Origin: JABSSA01 sp039984715
Lineage (GTDB): Bacteria > Pseudomonadota > Alphaproteobacteria > Rhodobacterales > Rhodobacteraceae
Length of the DNA: 64,000 bases
Direction of reading: 5' to 3'
Assembly: GCA_039984715.1 (NCBI GenBank)
Contig: JBDWUA010000016.1
Span: 558,001 to 622,000 of the forward strand
Shown: positions 1 through 8,905 of the stretch, one piece after another
Layout: every line of letters starts with the position of its first letter
How positions within the stretch are numbered: position 1 is the first letter of the stretch
Translations under genes and position numbers: made by a program
The notes under the pieces: model-generated
Seen by the model: the letters and a program-made list of their open reading frames with translations, nothing else
Database searches by the model: none
What the model was told of the DNA's origin: nothing

Positions 1-2
1 TT

Positions 3-1529
3 AGTACATGCGGCGGTGTTGAGATTACAAATTGGGGAGAAGTTGGAGTGAACGCGCGCCGTTTGGGCGATGCTTTGACACAATTGAATCTTGAACCGCA
101 GGCGCGCTGTGGCACGATCGCGTGGAACAATCGGCGACACATGGAAGTGTATTTTGGCGTGTCAGGCGCGGGGTTTGTTTGCCATACGATCAACCCCAGA
201 CTGTTTCCCGAGCAACTTGTCTATATTATCAACCACGCCGAAGACAAAGTTCTGTTTATCGACCGCACATTTGTTCCCTTGGTTGCGGCAATCCGTGACA
301 AAATTCCCGGTGTCGAACACATCGTTCTGCTGGACGATTTAGACCCGGAATCTGCGACCGCTATTCCCGGTCTTATATCTTATGATGAGTTGATCGCAGG
401 CGGAGCAACAACGTTTGAATGGCCGGAGTTTGACGAGAATACCGCCTCAAGCCTGTGCTATACGTCTGGGACGACGGGCAATCCTAAGGGTGTTTTGTAT
501 TCGCATCGCTCTACTGTTTTGCATTCCTTGGTTGCCTCTGCACCGGATGGTTTGGGACTGTCCGCATTAAAGCGTGTTCTTCCCGTTGTACCGATGTTTC
601 ACGTCAATGCATGGGGCACGCCATACGCGTGCGCAGCTGTTGGGTCACCGATGGTGTTACCCGGTCCGGGTCTTGATGGGGCGTCTCTGGTCAACTTGAT
701 CGACACATACGAGGTGCATCAGGCCTTGGGAGTGCCAACAATCTGGCTTGGCCTTTTGGGCGAGGCTGCAAAAACGGGCAGCACTTTGAATAGTCTTGAA
801 AAAACGGTCGTAGGAGGATCAGCTTGCCCACCCTCAATGATGGCCGAGTTTCGCGAGAAATACGGGGTGGAAACGATCCATGCATGGGGAATGACCGAAA
901 TGTCACCTCTTGGGTCGGGCAACCAATTGAAAGGCAAGCATCTAAAATTGCCAGAAGCCGAGCAACATAAGGTCCGCGAGACCCAAGGGCGTCCACCATG
1001 GGGCGTTTCTATGAAAATCGTGGATGCCAATGGCACCGAACTGCCCCGCGATGGGAAAGCGCAAGGTTCATTGCTGGTCAAGGGACCGTGGATTTTGGAC
1101 GCCTATTTCAAGAAATCCAAAGAAGAAACGTTGACCGATGGATGGTTCGACACGGGCGACGTTGCGACATTGGATGCGGATGGGTTTTTGTCGATTAAGG
1201 ATCGTTCCAAAGACATTATTAAATCGGGCGGTGAATGGATTTCGTCGGTTGATCTTGAAAATATCGCGATTGCGCATCCCAAGCTTGTGGATGCAGCGGT
1301 AATTGGGGCACGACATGAAAAATGGGATGAACGACCTGTTTTGGTGGCGGTTGCTGCGGACGGAGAAATGCCAAGCGAAGCCGAGGTATTGAGTATTTTC
1401 GCGGACAAGATAGCCAAGTGGCAAGTGCCGGACAAAGTCGTCTTTACTGACGTCCTGCCACGAAACGCAACGGGCAAGGTATTAAAGCGCAATTTGCGCG
1501 AAGAGTTCGGTGAAGTTCTGATCGGATGA
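3..1529 (+). CDS. Acyl-CoA synthetase (AMP-binding), 5' truncated by window
   Basis: Fatty-acid or related carboxylate CoA ligase of the ANL superfamily, which activates an acid with ATP to an acyl-adenylate and transfers it to CoA. Visible motifs are the AMP-binding loop YTSGTTGNPKG, the GMTE motif, the DGWFDTGD motif and the C-terminal KDIIKSGGEWIS hinge ending in the NATGKVLKR catalytic-lysine region. The reading frame is open to the left edge, and the residues before the first possible GTG (position 48) look like the family's N-terminal domain. The true start therefore lies outside the window and roughly 50 residues are missing. The closest match by eye is the medium/long-chain ligase group of about 540 residues. 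Substrate chain length cannot be read from the sequence. Confidence 0.9.
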   Translation, partial: STCGGVEITNWGEVGVNARRLGDALTQLNLEPQARCGTIAWNNRRHMEVYFGVSGAGFVCHTINPRLFPEQLVYIINHAEDKVLFIDRTFVPLVAAIRDKIPGVEHIVLLDDLDPESATAIPGLISYDELIAGGATTFEWPEFDENTASSLCYTSGTTGNPKGVLYSHRSTVLHSLVASAPDGLGLSALKRVLPVVPMFHVNAWGTPYACAAVGSPMVLPGPGLDGASLVNLIDTYEVHQALGVPTIWLGLLGEAAKTGSTLNSLEKTVVGGSACPPSMMAEFREKYGVETIHAWGMTEMSPLGSGNQLKGKHLKLPEAEQHKVRETQGRPPWGVSMKIVDANGTELPRDGKAQGSLLVKGPWILDAYFKKSKEETLTDGWFDTGDVATLDADGFLSIKDRSKDIIKSGGEWISSVDLENIAIAHPKLVDAAVIGARHEKWDERPVLVAVAADGEMPSEAEVLSIFADKIAKWQVPDKVVFTDVLPRNATGKVLKRNLREEFGEVLIG

Positions 1530-1534
1530 TGATT

Positions 1535-1562
1535 TTGAGCCCGGTTTCCGGGCTCAATTTTT
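1535..1562 (+). terminator. Rho-independent terminator after acyl-CoA synthetase
   Basis: A perfect GAGCCCGG / CCGGGCTC stem with a TTT loop, extended by two T-A pairs and followed by five Ts. It begins six bases after the stop codon. The tail of the convergent gene starts 30 bases further on. Confidence 0.85.
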
Positions 1563-1592
1563 GAACGGTTTGCAGTTCAAAGAATTTAGCCC

Positions 1593-2465
1593 TCAGGTCG
1601 TGCCAGCCACATATGCGTTGACGGCCGCAATCATTTCGGACAGCAACTCGTCGCTCATGTGTGCAACGTTTTCTAGGTCGTCGTGTGTCGTTTTCTTTCC
1701 ATTAATTGCGTGCTGCATGATCGGAAACAAGTCCTGCCAAATGCGTTTGGCATTTTCGAGGTGACGTTCGGTTTGTGGTGTCGGTGGTGCGATAAACTCG
1801 CTTGATACAGTGTCTGCATTTAATAGTTTGTTTAGGTTTTTTTCGAACGTCGCAGCAGTCTCTATCAATAGTTCCCGGTGCAGTTCGGCGCTTACATCGT
1901 TGTGTAAAAAGCAAAATTCTTTCGCCAATTTTTGCGACAACATTCGTTGTTTTCCGGCAGCATTCAACGTGTTTGAGATTTTTGGGTCGACGCCAGTGTT
2001 GTGACTAAGGTTTGCCATACCTGTTACGGCTGTGTCCATTGCAGTCACCGTCGTGTCGGTTTCTGTGATAATTTGGGACACAGCAAACGACATCAGGTCG
2101 CCATGCGAAACTTGCAATGCCGCCGGACGCAGCACTTTCCATTTGACGTAGGTGTCTTGCAATTGTGCTAAGGTTCGTGAGTTTTCCTCGGGCGGCCAAT
2201 TTCGTTCAGTTGATCCGGAAATAAGATCGGCTAACGTGGCTTCGAACGTGTTGGTGTCCTTGATTGCGGAGACGGCGTAATGTTCGGTGTCAATGTTTGA
2301 CATTACCAGACATGAAGACTTGACGATCCGTTGGATGAGCATACGCTCCTTTCCGGCCAAATCCATACGTTCTTTTTGAATGCTTGCGTTCGATGTGTTT
2401 GCTTGTGCCGGTGTCAAAGCGATGGCCGCAACTGCTGCAACCATGGTAAATTTCAATCCAAACAT
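1593..2465 (-). CDS. Periplasmic protein with two PilJ/NarX-type P-box domains
   Basis: A 290-residue exported protein made of a signal peptide (about residues 1-23) and two similar four-helix sensor-type units. Each unit carries a P-box-like helix, AGKERMLIQRIVK and AGKQRMLSQKLAKE. These match the pattern of the NarX/NarQ nitrate sensors and of the PilJ N-terminal domain (PF13675). There is no transmembrane anchor after the signal peptide and no kinase or MCP output domain, so it is a free-standing sensor module. Both P-boxes are followed by a Cys a few residues on. The ATG at 2465 is chosen because GGGAG lies seven bases upstream; a TTG two codons earlier is less likely. The neighbouring NrtS-like gene suggests nitrate or nitrite binding, which is an inference. 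Confidence 0.7.
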   Translation of the reverse strand: MFGLKFTMVAAVAAIALTPAQANTSNASIQKERMDLAGKERMLIQRIVKSSCLVMSNIDTEHYAVSAIKDTNTFEATLADLISGSTERNWPPEENSRTLAQLQDTYVKWKVLRPAALQVSHGDLMSFAVSQIITETDTTVTAMDTAVTGMANLSHNTGVDPKISNTLNAAGKQRMLSQKLAKEFCFLHNDVSAELHRELLIETAATFEKNLNKLLNADTVSSEFIAPPTPQTERHLENAKRIWQDLFPIMQHAINGKKTTHDDLENVAHMSDELLSEMIAAVNAYVAGTT

Positions 2466-2651
2466 AACCAACTCCCTACTAAAGATTTGAACGGTTTATG
2501 CGGTCCAAAAAGTTTATAGTTTGATAAGGAACTGTGTTTTGAAAACCAAAACCATGCGATGGAGTATGAGTTTATTTGGGCAAACCGTCCTAAAATTTAG
2601 GCATTGCGCAAAATACGTAAGCAAAAATGCAATATTTCTGCCGATGTTAAC

Positions 2652-2897
2652 CTAATCTTGATTTTCGCGAGCCGTCAGAATCGCGGTCACTGTTGACACG
2701 CTATACGGGACAAAGAAGGTCAACGCACATTTCATCCAAGCAAGCGGGGTCATATGACCCATGACAATTTTGTCGCCGTGATTGATGAACATGAGTATGA
2801 CGCCGACCACAAACGCGATCTTGGCTGCGCGGCGCATGACCGCAGGTGACAGCGCAACTTGAAGCGCTGATGGACGTGTATTGAATGTATCAGACAT
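2652..2897 (-). CDS. nrtS: NrtS-like nitrate/nitrite transporter, small membrane protein
   Basis: An 81-residue protein with two hydrophobic segments (about residues 25-42 and 55-75). The pattern is ALxVALSP, a FVVGVILMFINHGD loop and a conserved WMKCALTFFVPYSVST end. This resembles the short NrtS family, described as nitrate/nitrite transport proteins in cyanobacteria and marine bacteria. A GGAA precedes the ATG. The P-box protein lies 186 bases downstream on the same strand, so the pair may be co-transcribed. The family assignment rests on motif resemblance; the transport role is known for relatives only. Confidence 0.6.
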   Translation of the reverse strand: MSDTFNTRPSALQVALSPAVMRRAAKIAFVVGVILMFINHGDKIVMGHMTPLAWMKCALTFFVPYSVSTVTAILTARENQD

Positions 2898-3063
2898 ATT
2901 TCCGGTCTGGACTGATTAAGAACGCTCTGCAAGCCTAAGGCACAACCAATGCCATAACATTAACGAGAGGCTGCTATCAAATTATCGCGCAGTTTCGCAT
3001 TTTGCAATGTTGGCAATATGTCGGCCAGAGCTATGATGGCGTTCGAAGCAGAAGGAGCGGACA

Positions 3064-4062
3064 ATGCAAAAAAGACAAATGGGTCGTGATGGGCAAGCGG
3101 TGGGGTGTCTTGGTGTTGGTGCCATGTCTTTCTCGGATTTTTATGGGCCAACAAGTGAAGAAAACTCATTTGCCATTTTGGACGCCGCCCTTGAGGCGGG
3201 TGTGACGCATTTGGACACGTCAAATGTCTATGGTATGGGACGTTCGGAAAAAGCGATTGGTGTTTATTTACAGGCGAATACAGCCGCACGTGATATGTTC
3301 CACATTGCGACAAAGGCGTCGATCACAACTGATGCCGATGGAAATCGCTATTTCGACAATTCGCCGGAACATTTGGAAGCAGAATTAGACAAATCGTTGC
3401 AACGTTTGAACGTTGATTGCGTTGATCTGTTTTACGTACATCGTCGTGACGCGTCGATTGAGATTGAACAGGTGACGGAAACGCTCGCCGCCCTTGTCCG
3501 CAAGGGTAAGACGCGCAGCATTGGGTTTTCAGAGATTGCGCCGACATCCGTGCGCCGCGCACAGGCTGTTCATCCGGTCGCAGCGGTTCAATCCGAATAT
3601 TCGTTGTGGACCCGTTCACCGGAAATGGGATTGATCCAAACCTGCGCCGAACTTGGTGTGGCGTTGGTCGCATTCTCGCCGGTTGGTCGGTCCATGCTGA
3701 CAGACCACCCGCTGACCAAAGAAATAGCCGCAACTTTGTCGTTCCTAAAGGGGAACCCACGGTTCCAATCCCCAAATTACGAGGAAAACCTTCGCCTGTC
3801 GGATGGGTTCCGCAAGCTTGCCGCTGAATTTGAAATTCCAGCCGCTGGATTGGCGATTGCGTGGACATTGGCGAAAGGGGATCATGTCATTCCTATTCCA
3901 GGGACACGATCTGTTGGGCATTTCAACGAACTGGTGGCCGGGACAAAAGTCGCTCTTAATGCTGACGAAATGGCGCGCATTGAAACCGTGCTGCCAATCG
4001 GCTGGGCGCATGGGGATCGATATTCTTATGACCAATGGGTTGGCCCAGAACGCTTTTGCTAA
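3064..4062 (+). CDS. Aldo/keto reductase
   Basis: A 332-residue NADPH-dependent oxidoreductase of the AKR superfamily with a TIM-barrel fold. The catalytic tetrad is visible in order: Asp and Tyr in HLDTSNVYG, Lys in IATKAS and His in FYVHRRD. The C-terminal cofactor loop IPIPGTRS matches the NADP-phosphate binding site. The start is supported by GAAGGAG seven bases upstream. It resembles the general stress/auxin-induced AKR group; the physiological substrate is unknown. It is monocistronic and ends against a bidirectional terminator shared with aconitase. Confidence 0.88.
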   Translation: MQKRQMGRDGQAVGCLGVGAMSFSDFYGPTSEENSFAILDAALEAGVTHLDTSNVYGMGRSEKAIGVYLQANTAARDMFHIATKASITTDADGNRYFDNSPEHLEAELDKSLQRLNVDCVDLFYVHRRDASIEIEQVTETLAALVRKGKTRSIGFSEIAPTSVRRAQAVHPVAAVQSEYSLWTRSPEMGLIQTCAELGVALVAFSPVGRSMLTDHPLTKEIAATLSFLKGNPRFQSPNYEENLRLSDGFRKLAAEFEIPAAGLAIAWTLAKGDHVIPIPGTRSVGHFNELVAGTKVALNADEMARIETVLPIGWAHGDRYSYDQWVGPERFC

Positions 4063-4117
4063 GGGGCAACTGATTCCTCACGAATTCGACTGAATTTTAA
4101 TATTTGGGAAAATCAAA

Positions 4118-4144
4118 GAAAAACCCGCACGCAGCGGGTTTTTC
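4118..4144. terminator. Bidirectional terminator between AKR and acnA
   Basis: An inverted repeat GAAAAACCCGC / GCGGGTTTTTC with a five-base loop. A run of Ts follows the stem on both strands, and it sits between two convergent stop codons (4062 and 4168). Confidence 0.85.
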
Positions 4145-4167
4145 GTCAGCTATATTTGCATCGCATC

Positions 4168-6867
4168 TTACTCGGCGGCAACTGGCGCTTTGGCGAGGTT
4201 GCGCAGAACGTAATGCAGCACACCACCATGTTCGACGTACTCGATTTCAATCGCCGTATCGATCCGGCATTTCAGCGAGATGTTCTTTACCTCACCATCT
4301 GCCATCGTGATTGTGCAAGGCACTTCTTGCAGTGGCTGGATCGCGTCCAGACCAGAGATTGAGACTGTTTCTTGCCCGGTCAGTCCCAGCGACTTACGAG
4401 TGTCGCTGCCGGTGAACTCAAACGGGATGACGCCCATGCCAACAAGGTTTGAACGGTGGATACGTTCATAGCTTTCTGCGATCACGGCCTTTACGCCCAG
4501 AAGTGCGGTGCCCTTGGCAGCCCAGTCGCGGGACGATCCGGCGCCGTATTGTTCACCCCCAAAGATCACCAGCGGCGTGCCTGTTTCTTGATAAGCCATC
4601 GCGGCATCAAAGATCGCGCTTTGGTTGCCATCGGGACCTTTGGTATATCCACCTTCAACACCGTCGAGCATCTCGTTTTTGATGCGGATGTTGGCAAACG
4701 TGCCGCGCATCATGATCTCGTGGTTGCCACGGCGAGACCCGTAAGAGTTAAATTCGCGAGGCTGCACTTGCCGGTCTGTCAGGTATTTCCCAGCCGGGGT
4801 CGATTCCTTGAATGATCCCGCAGGAGAAATGTGGTCCGTTGTGATCATGTCCCCCAACAAGGCAAGAACGCGCGCGTCTTGGATATTTGAAATCGTTCCG
4901 GGTTCTGGATCCATGTCCTGAAAATAAGGCGGGTTTTGAACATAGGTCGATTGCGCCGGCCAATCATACGTCAAAGCGTCTGTGGTTTTGACCTCTTGCC
5001 ATTTGTCGTCACCTTTAAATACGTCTGCGTATTTTGTTTGGAAGGCGTCGCGGGTGACGGTCTGTTCAACCAATTCTGCGACTTCTTGTGAGGTGGGCCA
5101 GATGTCTTTCATAAAGACGTCATTGCCGTCCTTGTCAGTTCCGATTGGATCGTTGGTCAGATCAATATCCATCGTTCCGGCCAACGCATACACAACAACC
5201 AACGGAGGGGACGCGAGATAGTTGGCCCGAACATCCGGACTGATGCGTCCTTCAAAGTTGCGGTTCCCCGACAAAACGGATGTGGCCACAAGATCGCCTT
5301 CGGCAATGGCGTCCGAAATTTCTTTCTGGATTGGACCAGAGTTACCGATACAGGTCGTGCAGCCGTATCCCACAAGGTTAAAACCGATCTTATCCAAATC
5401 TTGTTGCAGTTCAGCGGCCTCAAGATAGGCACTGACGACTTGCGATCCCGGAGCAAGCGATGTCTTGACCCAAGGTTTGCGATTAAGGCCCAATGCCGCA
5501 GCCTTTCGAGCCACGAGGCCCGCACCAATCATGACATAAGGATTGGAGGTGTTGGTGCACGAAGTGATCGACGCGATGACGACTTTGCCGCTTTCCATCG
5601 TGTAATCTTCGCCTGCTACAGCGGTTTCCTTGCCCATCGGACGTTTGAACGTGTTTTTCATTTCCTTCGAAAACGCAGATTTGGAATCCGTCAAAGCGAC
5701 ATAATCCTGCGGGCGTTTGGGGCCAGAAATGGCAGGGACAATCGTGCCCATGTCCAAGTGCAGTGTATCTGTGTAAATCGGCGCATAATCGGCATCGCGC
5801 CACAATCCGTTTTCTTTGGCATAGGCTTCAACCAAGGCAATGCGGTCCATGTCACGCCCGGTGGTTTTCAGATAGCGCAGCGTTTCATTGTCAATTGGAA
5901 AGAACCCGCATGTGGCACCGTATTCCGGAGCCATGTTGGCAATCGTCGCACGATCAGCCAGCGGCAAACGATCCAACCCTTCGCCGAAGAATTCGACGAA
6001 TTTTCCGACCACGCCTTTGGCGCGCAACATCTCAACAACCTTGAGAACAAGGTCTGTTCCTGTGGTTCCTTCAAGCATCGCGCCGGTCAGTTCGAACCCA
6101 ACAACTTCTGGGATCAACATTGAAATGGGTTGGCCTAGCATTGCGGCCTCGGCTTCGATCCCGCCAACACCCCAGCCTAGAACAGCAGCGCCGTTGACCA
6201 TAGTCGTGTGGCTGTCCGTCCCTACAAGCGTGTCGGGATAAGCAACGTTTTCACCGGTTTGGTCAGTGTCCGTCCAAACCGTCTGTGCCAAGTATTCCAG
6301 ATTTACCTGATGGCAGATGCCAGTTCCGGGCGGTACAACGCGAAAGTTGTTAAACGCGGATTGGCCCCATTTCAGGAACGTATAGCGTTCCATGTTACGC
6401 TCGTATTCACGATCAACGTTCATCTGGAACGCGCGCGGATTGCCAAATTCGTCGATCATCACAGAGTGGTCAATGACCAGATCAACCGGGTTCAGCGGAT
6501 TGATTTTTTCCGGATCACCACCCAATGCCACGATACCGTCGCGCATGGCTGCCAAATCAACCACCGCCGGAACACCCGTAAAATCCTGCATCAACACGCG
6601 GGCAGGGCGGTATGCGATTTCGCGCGGGTTCTTACCCCCTTTGGTCGCCCATTCCGAAAAAGCCTTGATGTCATCCACTGAGACAGTCTTGCCGTCTTCA
6701 AAGCGCAACATGTTTTCCAAGACCACTTTCAGGGCGGCGGGCAGTTTTGAAAAGTCACCAAGGCCTGCTTCGGCCGCGGCGTTGATCGAATAATACGCGA
6801 CGGATGTTCCGCCGGCGTTCAGTGTGCGTCGCGTCTTGGAGCTGTCGTGACCAACTGTGATGGGCAT
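4168..6867 (-). CDS. acnA: Aconitate hydratase A
   Basis: Cytosolic [4Fe-4S] enzyme of the TCA cycle that interconverts citrate and isocitrate. At 899 residues it is the normal AcnA length. Cluster cysteines are visible in ITSCTNTSNP and in GYGCTTCIGNSGP (three in all). Other signatures are VGTDSHTTMVNG, HISPAGSF, the swivel-domain SRRGNHEIMMRGTF and YGAGSSRDWAAKG. It is transcribed alone; about 230 bases of AT-rich sequence separate it from the divergent DUF1223 gene and must hold both promoters. Isocitrate dehydrogenase, the next pathway step, lies about 40 kb away in the same window. Confidence 0.97.
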   Translation of the reverse strand: MPITVGHDSSKTRRTLNAGGTSVAYYSINAAAEAGLGDFSKLPAALKVVLENMLRFEDGKTVSVDDIKAFSEWATKGGKNPREIAYRPARVLMQDFTGVPAVVDLAAMRDGIVALGGDPEKINPLNPVDLVIDHSVMIDEFGNPRAFQMNVDREYERNMERYTFLKWGQSAFNNFRVVPPGTGICHQVNLEYLAQTVWTDTDQTGENVAYPDTLVGTDSHTTMVNGAAVLGWGVGGIEAEAAMLGQPISMLIPEVVGFELTGAMLEGTTGTDLVLKVVEMLRAKGVVGKFVEFFGEGLDRLPLADRATIANMAPEYGATCGFFPIDNETLRYLKTTGRDMDRIALVEAYAKENGLWRDADYAPIYTDTLHLDMGTIVPAISGPKRPQDYVALTDSKSAFSKEMKNTFKRPMGKETAVAGEDYTMESGKVVIASITSCTNTSNPYVMIGAGLVARKAAALGLNRKPWVKTSLAPGSQVVSAYLEAAELQQDLDKIGFNLVGYGCTTCIGNSGPIQKEISDAIAEGDLVATSVLSGNRNFEGRISPDVRANYLASPPLVVVYALAGTMDIDLTNDPIGTDKDGNDVFMKDIWPTSQEVAELVEQTVTRDAFQTKYADVFKGDDKWQEVKTTDALTYDWPAQSTYVQNPPYFQDMDPEPGTISNIQDARVLALLGDMITTDHISPAGSFKESTPAGKYLTDRQVQPREFNSYGSRRGNHEIMMRGTFANIRIKNEMLDGVEGGYTKGPDGNQSAIFDAAMAYQETGTPLVIFGGEQYGAGSSRDWAAKGTALLGVKAVIAESYERIHRSNLVGMGVIPFEFTGSDTRKSLGLTGQETVSISGLDAIQPLQEVPCTITMADGEVKNISLKCRIDTAIEIEYVEHGGVLHYVLRNLAKAPVAAE

Positions 6868-7101
6868 GGATGGCTTCCTTTTATCGAAATGGCGAGATCG
6901 TGGTGGCGTATTGTTTTATGGTTGCGAACACTCCAACCAAGTTTGGCGACACTGTATCAAATGGGTAAACTTAGGTTCACCAAATTTTAACACATCATCA
7001 CCTTGTGAAGTTTGTGTCCGTTGTTTTCAACAAGTGTTTACTCGCAATTTGTGACCCAAGCTATTAGGTTTAATCGACACCAAACAGCAACGCGAGCCTG
7101 A

Positions 7102-7794
7102 ATGAAACATGTGATTCCGATAGTGACGGCCTTATCGACCGTTTTCAGTATCCCAGCATGGGCAGACAGTCCTGTCGTTGTCGAGCTATTCACATCTCAG
7201 GGGTGCTCGTCTTGCCCGCCTGCCGATAAGCTGTTTCATCAACTGGCCGATCGCGAAGACGTAATCGCGTTGTCACTGCATGTAGACTATTGGGATTACA
7301 TCGGCTGGAAAGACGAATTTGCTGATCCGGCCAACGCGGAACGCCAACGCGGATACGCGTCTGTGGCAGGGCGCCGGTCAATCTATACGCCACAAATGGT
7401 GGTCAACGGCACAACCGACATCGTTGGAACCCGACCGATGGCGTTGGGTAAAGCGATCAGCGAACATGCCGCGTCTCCGTCACCTCTTGATGTTTCGTTG
7501 GTTCGGGATGCGGATGAGGTTGTTATTTCCGCAGAATCCAACGGCGTGTCTGGGCCGCTGATTGTACAGATGTTGCGATATTCACCTGTGCGTTCATCCA
7601 AAATTACCCGCGGTGAAAATGCGGGTAATACATTGGAATATTCTAATGTTTCCGAAGGATGGTTGATCTTGGGTGAATGGAACGGTGCAACGCCGTTCGA
7701 AATGCGCGCCAAAGCTGAAGGTGACAAGCCGGTGGTTGTGTTGGTTCAGAGAGGCCGAAACGGCCCAATCGTGGGTGCTGCCCGCTTGCGCTGA
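7102..7794 (+). CDS. DUF1223 exported thioredoxin-fold protein
   Basis: A 230-residue protein with a signal peptide (cleavage expected after AWA, about residue 21). A thioredoxin-like domain follows, opening with VVELFTSQGCSSCPPAD; the C35-X2-C38 pair occupies the active-site position. Other family signatures are HVDYWDYIGWKD and RRSIYTPQMVVNG. DUF1223 proteins are common in alphaproteobacteria and their function is not established; a periplasmic thiol/disulfide role is plausible. Its stop codon directly abuts the stop codon of the convergent acyltransferase, with no room for a separate terminator. Confidence 0.85.
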   Translation: MKHVIPIVTALSTVFSIPAWADSPVVVELFTSQGCSSCPPADKLFHQLADREDVIALSLHVDYWDYIGWKDEFADPANAERQRGYASVAGRRSIYTPQMVVNGTTDIVGTRPMALGKAISEHAASPSPLDVSLVRDADEVVISAESNGVSGPLIVQMLRYSPVRSSKITRGENAGNTLEYSNVSEGWLILGEWNGATPFEMRAKAEGDKPVVVLVQRGRNGPIVGAARLR

Positions 7795-8670
7795 TCAATC
7801 GTTTTCGGCACGCCAACGACGCGGAACCCAAAACCACTGCTCTGGGGTTTCGAGGATTCTTTCGCCCAACCGGTCGTTCATTTGCTGGGTCATAGTTTCC
7901 GCGTCGGAATGTTCAATCGGTTCTTCTATAAAGCATCGGAAGCTTAACCCGTCTGGCTGCCGGATTGAGAAGAACGGCAAGACGACTGCATCAAACCGCA
8001 GCGCCAGTTCCGCCGGAGACAGCGGAGTCTTTGCGGGTCTTCCCAGAAATTTAAGCGTCGGAGCAACCAAATCGTGTTGGTCATTCAGGATAATGAGCTG
8101 CCCGCCCGACTTTAGGTGCTTCATCACACCGCGCATGCCGGGCAATCCGCGAGGAAAGGCTGGACCTCCGTAAGCTTCCATCGTTTTTATGTAATGTTCG
8201 TGGAAGAATTGGTTGTGCATTTCACGAAAAATACCACCAGGTTCAATGCCCATCGTCAGCATTACAGCGCGTGCCGCTTCGTAATTTCCGAAATGCCCTG
8301 TTTGCAAGATTACAGGACGACCAGATGCAGCGGCGTCTTTCAGCACCTGAACACCGGCACCCTCCAAAGGTACGTCGGCCATATGTGCCAGAAATTCTTG
8401 AGTAGAGTAGTTTTCGATCAACGAGCGTCCGACATTGTTCAAACAAGCGGTCGCGATGCGGTTGATTTCCGTCTTTGATTTGTCTGGAAAAATAAGGGCA
8501 AGATGCGTTCTTGCGCGTTTGTGGTAATGGGCGATGCGTCCGATGACGCGTGAAATCATCCAACCCATAAACGGAACTCGCATCCGATATGGCAGTCGCA
8601 ATGCGAAACCGATTAAAGCCCGTGCGACAAAGTCGGTCGCGCGATGTTCAAACGTGCTGGATGCAGACAT
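7795..8670 (-). CDS. Lipid A biosynthesis lauroyl/acyl acyltransferase (LpxL/HtrB family)
   Basis: A 291-residue inner-membrane acyltransferase that adds secondary acyl chains to lipid A from acyl-ACP. The catalytic HX4E motif is present as HFGNYE (H126, E131), in the context GRPVILQTGHFGNYE. An Asn-Asp-Gln-His motif (ILNDQHD) and a C-terminal EQWFWVPRRW close match LpxL/LpxM relatives. The N-terminus is amphipathic and hydrophobic, as in the family. LpxL and LpxM types cannot be separated from sequence alone. Its promoter must lie in the 235 bases between it and the fliG-like gene, where I see no other feature. Confidence 0.88.
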   Translation of the reverse strand: MSASSTFEHRATDFVARALIGFALRLPYRMRVPFMGWMISRVIGRIAHYHKRARTHLALIFPDKSKTEINRIATACLNNVGRSLIENYSTQEFLAHMADVPLEGAGVQVLKDAAASGRPVILQTGHFGNYEAARAVMLTMGIEPGGIFREMHNQFFHEHYIKTMEAYGGPAFPRGLPGMRGVMKHLKSGGQLIILNDQHDLVAPTLKFLGRPAKTPLSPAELALRFDAVVLPFFSIRQPDGLSFRCFIEEPIEHSDAETMTQQMNDRLGERILETPEQWFWVPRRWRAEND

Positions 8671-8905
8671 TTCATTCGTCTCTTTAGGTCATCAACAGGT
8701 GGGCTTTTGTGTCGCGACCGCGACCGTCATGCTCAATCGTTGACAGACATAGGCGTGGGCACGGCTGATCACAAGCCGGAGACCGTCCAGACTGGAAGTT
8801 CGTTAAGAGATGCGACACGAAATTCAAAAGAGGAGGCGGCAGAACGGCACAAAGGCCGCTTTGTCAGACGCTTTGAATACTTGGGATGTCGTTTTGAGGT
8901 ACGCG

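Noticed and set aside
5401..6123. 240-codon plus-strand frame inside acnA
   Set aside because: Antisense shadow of aconitase; no supporting signals.
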